From: Liolophura sinensis
Lineage: Eukaryota > Mollusca > Polyplacophora > Chitonida > Chitonidae
Length of the DNA stretch: 64,000 nt
NCBI RefSeq assembly: GCF_032854445.1
Contig: NC_088307.1
Span: 16,814,017 to 16,878,016 of the forward strand
Direction: 5' to 3'
The notes beneath the pieces were generated by a model, which was not told where the DNA came from, ran no database searches, and saw only the letters and a list, made by a program, of their open reading frames with translations. Position 1 is the first letter of the stretch. The number at the start of each line of letters is the position of its first letter. Of the stretch, positions 24,047 to 33,000 are shown piece by piece. The position numbers and the translations under genes were made by a program.

Positions 24047-27000
24047 CTGTCAAACAAACATTCCCCATTTTATACCCTAACTCACAAACTAACAGTTCTA
24101 CATTTTTACCACATATCACCTGTGGGGGTAATAACCTTTTTAATTTTCTTGAGTTATAAAAGTTTCAGGTCACACATTCATATTTCTAGTTACTTTCCAT
24201 AATTTGATTAAACCTAATGTCAGGAAAAATTCATATTTCTCTAAATATGCTTCAAGACGATCATTTTAAAAAACTATCAGGATTATCTGGATTTATAATT
24301 ATATTAATTAGACAAATCGTATAAAAAGGTTGCTTGGTCTATTGAGAATTTCTACTGCACATCCAGTCTGGTGCAGTCCTTATTAATCATATTAAAGATC
24401 CTAAATTCCTCTAACCATTTTGTGTTATATGGGCAGTGGCATCTGAGAGCACACATTACCTAAACACTCCGGGGTGTGAGCCTGTCCATTACCAGAGGTC
24501 ACAGTACTGACAATTAGATCGGCCTCCACACCTCTATTGTCATACCTAACATCACACTTACCTGAGAATTCCGGGGTGTGAGGCTGTCGATTACCAGAGG
24601 TCACAGTACTGACGATTAGATCGGCCTCCACACCTCTATTGTCATACCTAACATCACACTTACCTGAGAATTCCGGGGTGTGAGGCTGTCGATTACCAGA
24701 GGTCACAGTACTGACGATTAGATCGGCCTCCACACCTCTATTGTCATACCTAACATCACACTTACCTGAGAATTCCGGGGTGTGAGGCTGTCGATTACCA
24801 GAGGTCACAGTACTGACAATTAGATCGGCCTCCACACCTCTATTGTCATACCTAACATCACACTTACCTGAGAATTCCGGGGTGTGAGGCTGTCGATTAC
24901 CAGAGGTCACAGTACTGACAGTTAGATCTGCCGCCACACCTCTATTGTCATACCTAACATCACACTTACCTGAGAATTCAAGGGCGTGAGCCTGTCCATT
25001 ACCAGAGGTCACAGTACTGACAGTTAGATCAGCTTCTACACCCTCAATGTCATACCTAACATCACACTTACCTGAGAATTCTGGTTTGTCAGCCTGTCCA
25101 TTACCAGAGGTCACAGTACTGACAGTCAGATCGGCCCCCACACCTCTATTGTCATGCCTAACATCACACTTACCTGAGAATTCTGGTTTGTCAGCCTGTC
25201 CATTACCAGAGGTCACAGTACTGACAGTTAGATCGGCCCCCACACCTCCATTGTCATGCCTAACATCACACTTACCTGAGAATTCTGGTTTGTCAGCCTG
25301 TCCATTACCAGAGGTCACAGTACTGACAGTCAGATCGGCCCCCACACCTCTATTGTCATGCCTAACATCACACTTACCTGAGAATTCTGGTTTGTCAGCC
25401 TGTCCATTACCAGAGGTCACAGTACTGACAGTCAGATCAGCCCCCACACCTCCATTGTCATACCTAACATCACACTTACCTGAGAATTCCGGGGTGTGAG
25501 CCTGTCCATTACCAGAGGTCACTGTACTGACAGTCAGATCGGCCTCCACACCTCCATTGTCATACCTAACATCACACTTACCTGAGAATTCTGGTTTGTC
25601 AGCCTGTCCATTACCAGAGGTCACAGTACTGACAGTCAGATCGGCCTCCACACATCCATTGTCATACCTAACATCACACTTACCTGAGAATTCCGGGTGT
25701 GAGTCTGTCCATTACCAGAGGTCACTGTACTGACAGTTAGATCGGCCCCCACACCTCTATTGTCATACCTAACATCACACTTACCTGAGAATTCCGGGGT
25801 GTGAGCCTGTCCATTACCAGAGGTCACAGTACTGACAGTCAGATCGGCCCCCACACCTCTATTGTCATGCCTAACATCACACTTACCTGAGAATTCTGGT
25901 TTGTCAGCCTGTCCATTACCAGAGGTCACAGTACTGACAGTTAGATCAGCCCCCACACCTCTATTGTCATACCTAACATCACACTTACCTGAGAATTCCG
26001 GGGTGTGAGCCTGTCCATTACCAGAGGTCACAGTACTGACAGTCAGATCGGCCCCCACACCTCTATTGTCATGCCTAACATCACACTTACCTGAGAATTC
26101 TGGTTTGTCAGCCTGTCCATTACCAGAGGTCACAGTACTGACAGTCAGATCGGCCTCCACACATCCATTGTCATACCTAACATCACACTTACCTGAGAAT
26201 TCTGGTTTGTCAGCCTGTCCATTACCAGAGGTCACTGTACTGACAGTCAGATCGGCCCCCACACCTCTATTGTCATACCTAACATCACACTTACCTGAAA
26301 TTTCCGGGGTGTGAGCCTGTCCATTACCAGAGGTCACAGTACTGACAGTCAGATCGGCCCCCACACATCCATTGTCATACCTAACATCACACTTACCTGA
26401 GAATTCTGGTTTGTCAGCCTGTCCATTACCAGAGGTCACTGTACTGACAGTTAGATCGGCCTCCACACATCCATTATTATACTTAACATCACACTTACCT
26501 GAGAATTCTGGGTTATGAGCCTGTCCATTACCAGAGGTCACTGTACTGACAGTTAGATCAGCCTCCACACCTCCATTGTCATTCAGCATGCAGGTGTAGA
26601 CAGTGCTACCTGCAAATTGAAAGAATACAAACTTAGATGTAAAATCAATATAAGCATAAAAGTCAGTAAGACTACACTTTTAGTTTGTATATTTGGCTGA
26701 TATACTATTTATAACGTAGGTCAGGGCCAAATGCAAGGACATTCTGAAACCCTTTAGGTTTTTCAAAATGGGAAATATTGCCTGATAAATTTAACTGGAA
26801 AAATCATGTGTATTAGCTGCACACAGAAGTCATTTTGATACCATAATTTGATATAAAAGCCATTAATTAAGTTAAGGTTTATTAATATCTGAAACTATTT
26901 TCACCCAAATTTGAGCTACTAAAAGAGTGCTCAAATTAAAAAGCACCCAAATTAAGCTACTAAAAGAGTGCTCAAATTAAAAAGTACCCATATTAAGCTA

Positions 27001-30000
27001 CTAAAAGAGTGCTCAAATTAAAAAGCACCGAAATTAAGCTACTAAAAGAGTGCTCAAATTAAAAAGCACCCAAATTAAGCTACTAAAAGAGTGCTCAAAT
27101 TAAAAAGTACCCACATTAAGCTACTAAAAGAGTGCTCAAATCAAAAGGCTGTATTTGACTCTTTTTGGTATTGAAATTCGGATCATACATTGTAGTTTGA
27201 GTCGATTACCTCCCCCTTTCTGCATGTCGCCAGAGAATGTCCAGTTCACAAGCTTCTGAGCGTCTGGACCAGTCAGAAAAAACTTTCCAAAGTACGACAT
27301 ATCTATCACAACCACATTTTCTCGACATGCATGAACTTCTTCTCCAATCTGAAAAATATATACGAAGGAAATACTGGGTTTTAAAATAAAATTCTAGTCT
27401 ATTTATTGTTTAAGTCAAACACTTTTAAATATACATCTTCTTGAGCCCTAATCTTAGAACTTTATTACATGTAATAGATACATGCTTCGTCAGCCAAGGT
27501 AATATTTAGTTTCAGCAGCATAACATAGCTGGTTTAAAACTGCCCACCTTGGTAGCAAATGCATGAAGAGTGGATGCTAACGAGTGGATGGTACCAATGG
27601 AGTTTGCCAGCCTTCTACAAAGGGAAGCAATTCTTGTAGCTGATAAAACATCAGTGCCCTCTACAAAGGGAGGCAAATCTTGTAGCAGAAAAAACAACAG
27701 TGCCCTCTATCTATGTGAATAACAATGTCAGCTTTTATTATTCATGATTACTGGAGTTGGTATTGAAATCAGTGGTATTGTTATTCAAGTAGGTATACTG
27801 CTGTTTCATCAGTTACAAGATTTGCTTCACTTTGTACAGGGGCTGGCAGACCCTATTGTAAAACAAAACTAATTAAGGAAACTAATAGATTTATTACCAC
27901 CCCCTGACAGACATGCAAGCTTTACAGATTTACAGACAAGCATTCTTCTTACCAAGCTGTGGTGTTCAGGAAAATCAAAAGTATAATCTTTTTCTACTCT
28001 GCTTTTGTAAACATTGTTCTCATTCACAGGGGTGTCATAGCTACCATAGTAGTCATATGGTAAAATCTGAAAAGAGATCAATAACATTGCATCTGTAATT
28101 AATATATTGCCAGTGACAGCAGAACTGCAATAGGTCTTCGGATAACAAAAAATGTTTCAGAAATTTGGAAATTTGTAAAACAACGACTGGTTTTGAACTC
28201 TATACCATCCTGCTGTATACCAGGTTTAAACTTGGATATATTAGTCATCTTAAAAAGGTTTAATTCACAGCATATTTAAGCATATACAGGGCCCTGGACC
28301 AAAACGGTGACATTTCAGCCTAAAATGCATCTTCAACGTTGGTTTATTAAGCACCAGGTTTTAAGGTGTACAATTTTACTAACATGCCCACTCGTTTTTT
28401 TGTTGTCTTTTATTTTTCCTTTGTAGGCATCAGCAATTTACCATGTTCACGTGGCCTGACATAAATGTAGCTACAAATACACATACTTGTATTGACACCA
28501 ACCACCGATTAGGAACCATACATTACAGTCAGCAATTAACAAAATTATCCAGTACCGGGTTTGAACTTGTGACTTACCGGAGCTGGCCCTTCCGGTGAAA
28601 ACCACCCAGGCCTCTCCCACCCGTGTCTCTCCTCGTACACACACCCAGCCTCCAAAAGGGGCTGAAGAGGGGAGGGGCGGGAAAAGAATAAATGTGACAA
28701 GTTAAAAAATATATTCTGTTCTATATGATTTTTTTATTATCCCTGTTTTATGCTGTGCTATGCTCTGTGTTATGTCATTTGACAGTCCTCTAAGTACAGA
28801 TACTCATTTTTTATACATTTACACAAACTACATATACATTATATTTAAAATTTAAATTATTATGTCAAGTTGCACTCAAACGTATAAGCTATCACTACAT
28901 GTGTATACTCAAATAAGTAAGAAATTCTAGAGTATGGCATAAAACATCATCTAAGTAATTTAATAATAAATAAGAAAGAATTTGAAAAAAAAAAAACCAC
29001 TGAAAAATTTGTCAAACTGCGAAAAGTAAATCAATAAGTACTTTTAAATAATAAATGAGAAAGCAAAATAAATGAATAAACTGATAAATCAATACATAAT
29101 CACTGTAATATGTGTATATATATATATATATAAACACCCACCTGATGCACAGCCCCGAGTATATGGTTACGTGCCGCTAATGGCTGATCATGCATGAAGA
29201 CAATGCTGTAGTTTTTAGCATAGGCCTCATGACTGCGCTCCACACGCCATTTCTTGTTCCCCAAAAGTTTGCTATTGAATCGCCTGTTCAAATTAAGAAG
29301 GTATGTAAGAAAAAATCTTTATAGTGCACGGGACTGAAATGGTTACTTCATAATTTCTTTACATATAAGCCTATCACATGGCTTTGTTTCTCAATATTTT
29401 ATCTATTTTTTATTTATAGTCGACAGATAACTATGACCATATTAAAAATAAACAAATTTAAAGCAATTAAAAAATACTTAAAGGGTTACAGAATCGATTC
29501 TGATTGGCTGGTGTCAGAGATAAACAATTCCAGGCTGTGCCCTGCATAAGCTGAATTTTCGGTAGGGTACATTTACTAAAAAATTGAAGCATGATGAAAG
29601 GTGCAAGATTTAACCTAGGAAACCCCATCTCCACTCTCAGGCAATCAGCGTTGAGTATATATCTCTTTAATTGCAAAATAATGATAATAAATTCCAAGTT
29701 TAATAATAGAAAAATAGCCTTCTGTCTGGCTTCCTTCACTGTAGCACTGACCCTCAAGTTAAATATTCCTACAGTATTTAACAAATATCAAACACATAAA
29801 TCTACAGATAAATAAATTAGACATGTTCATGTTAGACTTACCCTCTTGAAATAATGTTACTATTTTTACATTTACCTTATATCATAGGAGTACATGTCAA
29901 CTTGTGGACGGCCATTTTTGACCCAGTGTGCTAATTCTCTGCCCCAACCTCCACCTAAAACAAAGCCCGAGAGTAATATCAGAAAGATGTCAAACATAAA

Positions 30001-33000
30001 TATGCTCAGCAAGGCAGCTTTTAGAATTTACAGGAAAGTGTCCCAAGATAAGATATCCAAAGGAGTTCTTGGCATAGAAATTCAATGAAAACTTAATGAA
30101 AACAAATTTTAAAAATGGTCACAAATCCAACCAAAAATTACTTTTGGAAACACGATCTCAATCTAAAGAAAATCCCTATGCAAATAGTTTTCCCATGATC
30201 GTGAAATTGACACACCAAGAGAGATAACTGCTGTACGATGTTTCCAAAAAATATGTTAATAGAGTTATCTCCCTTGGATGTGTGCAATGTAGCCTTTTTT
30301 TGTACAGTAATTCAAACTTTAGATGCGGAATGTAACTCTGAAATCGACCAACATGTAGTGTTCGGGGAGTTACGAGGAATAATTGTTTCTAATGTGTCGG
30401 ATCTACGGTAAGCCACATTTAATGCATCTTCACACGCGCATTAAATCTCCCCTAGTGTAAATCGGTGTCAACCGAGTGATCCCCATAATCAACTAACCCG
30501 TTCCGAGCCTCGCCCAACCAAAAACAATCCGTGACAATCGCACAAATTCACAAAATAAATACATTTTCAGGCACTTACATAGTTACAGAGTTACATTCCG
30601 CAACTATTCAAACTTTTACACAATGTGACCGTTTCTTTTTACAGTGTTGCATTTAGATCCCAACCTCCACTGTAAGTATTACCCACATGGTCACAAATGT
30701 TATCTACACTTTTGCAACAGTTTTTCATGTTTTGAAACTTTTTTGGAAGTTGCGGCAACAGCTGTTCCAATTGCAAAATGACTTACTCATCATCATTCCT
30801 GCACTGTTGAATCCGCAACCATAATAAAACCCGCGCACATCCGGGGACTCGCCGAGAATGGGTTTGTGATCGGCAGTGAATGACTCTGCGACGGAGAAAA
30901 CATGTACTTTCCTATAAAATCTCATCATATGCACAAATAGGCCTATCTGAGGACAGAGCATCAAATCCAAACAAAAACTGAATTTATATGTTTTGTTATT
31001 ATTTGGCCTGCTCAAATACGAAAAATGCCTTTGCTGATACAATACTTGGCGTGAAAATTAACATCAACTACTCTATGTGTCATAATGAAGAAAACATGTT
31101 TAAAAATAAAATTCCATTCTTCACACAATTTTCTCACCTGGACCGCATACTGTTGATTTTATGCCTGTGTTTTCTATAGCCGGAACACGATTAACAGCGC
31201 CTTCTATATGCACCCCAAACACATCGTAGTTTAGATCATACAGGGAAAATGCAAACTCGTTTGCAACCTGGAAATACATGAAAACATATATAAAATTTAA
31301 AGAAACGAGGCTGGATCATATATAAGTACAAACATACATGGGATATCCAGATAGCTAGCCTGCACCGCCACATTACACAATATTAAAGTAGAAAGTTAGA
31401 ACATCGCTGAAATATATTAAGTTATCTAGACTGCTGAAATACCATCAAGGCCTAGTCGATTCTAGCTCTAACACTAATAAAAAAAAACTAAAAGAACAAA
31501 AACAGAAAATGTTTTCTCATCGTTTTTTTGAACCTCATCAAGGATTTCCGGATGTGCCTCGTAGCCCCCTAGCGACAAGGCATCTCCTTGGAGACGGAGG
31601 TAGAGTGAGGCATCATGGTCCCTGACGTTAGGCATGTTCTGGATTCCCTCGATCCTCTCGGTGACCACATAGGCATGTTTCATGGGCACTAGGGGCACTT
31701 CAACCCCAACCATTTCGCCGATTTTGGGCGCCCAACAGCCTGCAAATCAGACAAATGTTAAAGTTTGTTAATAAACCGACACTTTTAAAAGACAAAGATA
31801 TCATTTCTGAAATGTAGCTCTACTGTACAGTTCCTTAGACCTACCTAAAGGCTATAGCTCGACGTAGCTCTACATCTTCTCTAATACCATGGGTTTACAA
31901 CGTTCTATTTGATTGTCTTGAGGTAGTGGCATATAATTCTGCCAACTGTATTTAAACAAATACATAGCTATTTTCATCTATTGTACGACAGTCCTAGCAG
32001 GTAATTTGAAGCTCTTTTTATACATTTATAGCCTATAAGTGTTCTGGAAATATTTAGCACTGCTTTGAATGACAGGCCCTGGGAATGCCAGAGACATTTT
32101 GCACAACGGATGTTGGACGTTGGAGGGAAATGGTATCTGATGTCCCTCGGCCGAAATTGTGGGAAAGCTAACCTTCTACACTCTGCTATAAATGACAAAA
32201 TTATTTGTCATAAATTAGCCAAATGTTCAGTGTTTGTAATTCAGCTTTAACAACGGAAGAGAGTACTCCTTGAATTAAACTGTGCTATTTTTTACACAAC
32301 TGTTCACCTAATCCATTTGGGGCACACAATACCCACGACCCGTACAGGAGAAGCAGCATGGAGTATTCGAGAGAAAAAACGCTAAATGTGTATGTAAATT
32401 AAGCAGTGATGGTGTCACATACGGCCACTATACTATGTACAGTGCTGTAGTGTTAATTCAAACTGCCTATTTGATTTTCTCACCTGTAGCGTTAACAACC
32501 GCATCACACCCAATGGAGCCTCTGCTGGTGTGTACCGTCTTGACCCTTTTCACTCCGAAATCATCTTCATTCACAGTGATAGCTTCAACAGCTGTTTCGG
32601 TAAATACCTATTTAAATTGATGAAAAGAAATGGTACATGTGGATTTTCGTACGTTACTGTTAGCAAATAATCTAATCGCATACCTTTCTAAAGAGTAATA
32701 CTTGTTTCCAAGAGTTACCTCCCCTGATCAAATGAATGATTCAACTTGAAATTTCCATACAGGACCCTAGATTCGATCTATATGTTTCATATCTGTGAGG
32801 GTGTGACACTGGTGGGGTTTGAACCAACGATCTATGGGACCGTGACCTGAGTCTTTACCACGAGGCTGAAGGGAAATTCCCAGTGGTCACATTCCAGATA
32901 GCCTGTAGCCTACACTGTATCCTGTTAGATGTAGTTCACACATGGTGCTCTCCTTCTGTCATACTTCGTCTTTCCATATCGGAACAAAAGTTTTGCATGG

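Noticed and set aside
24425-26589. Two long open frames that look like a repetitive [14 protein letters not shown] protein
   Set aside because: They are the amplified exon-intron junction of SARDH read through the donors. The first unit is part of SARDH exon 13, so a separate repeat-protein gene is not needed.
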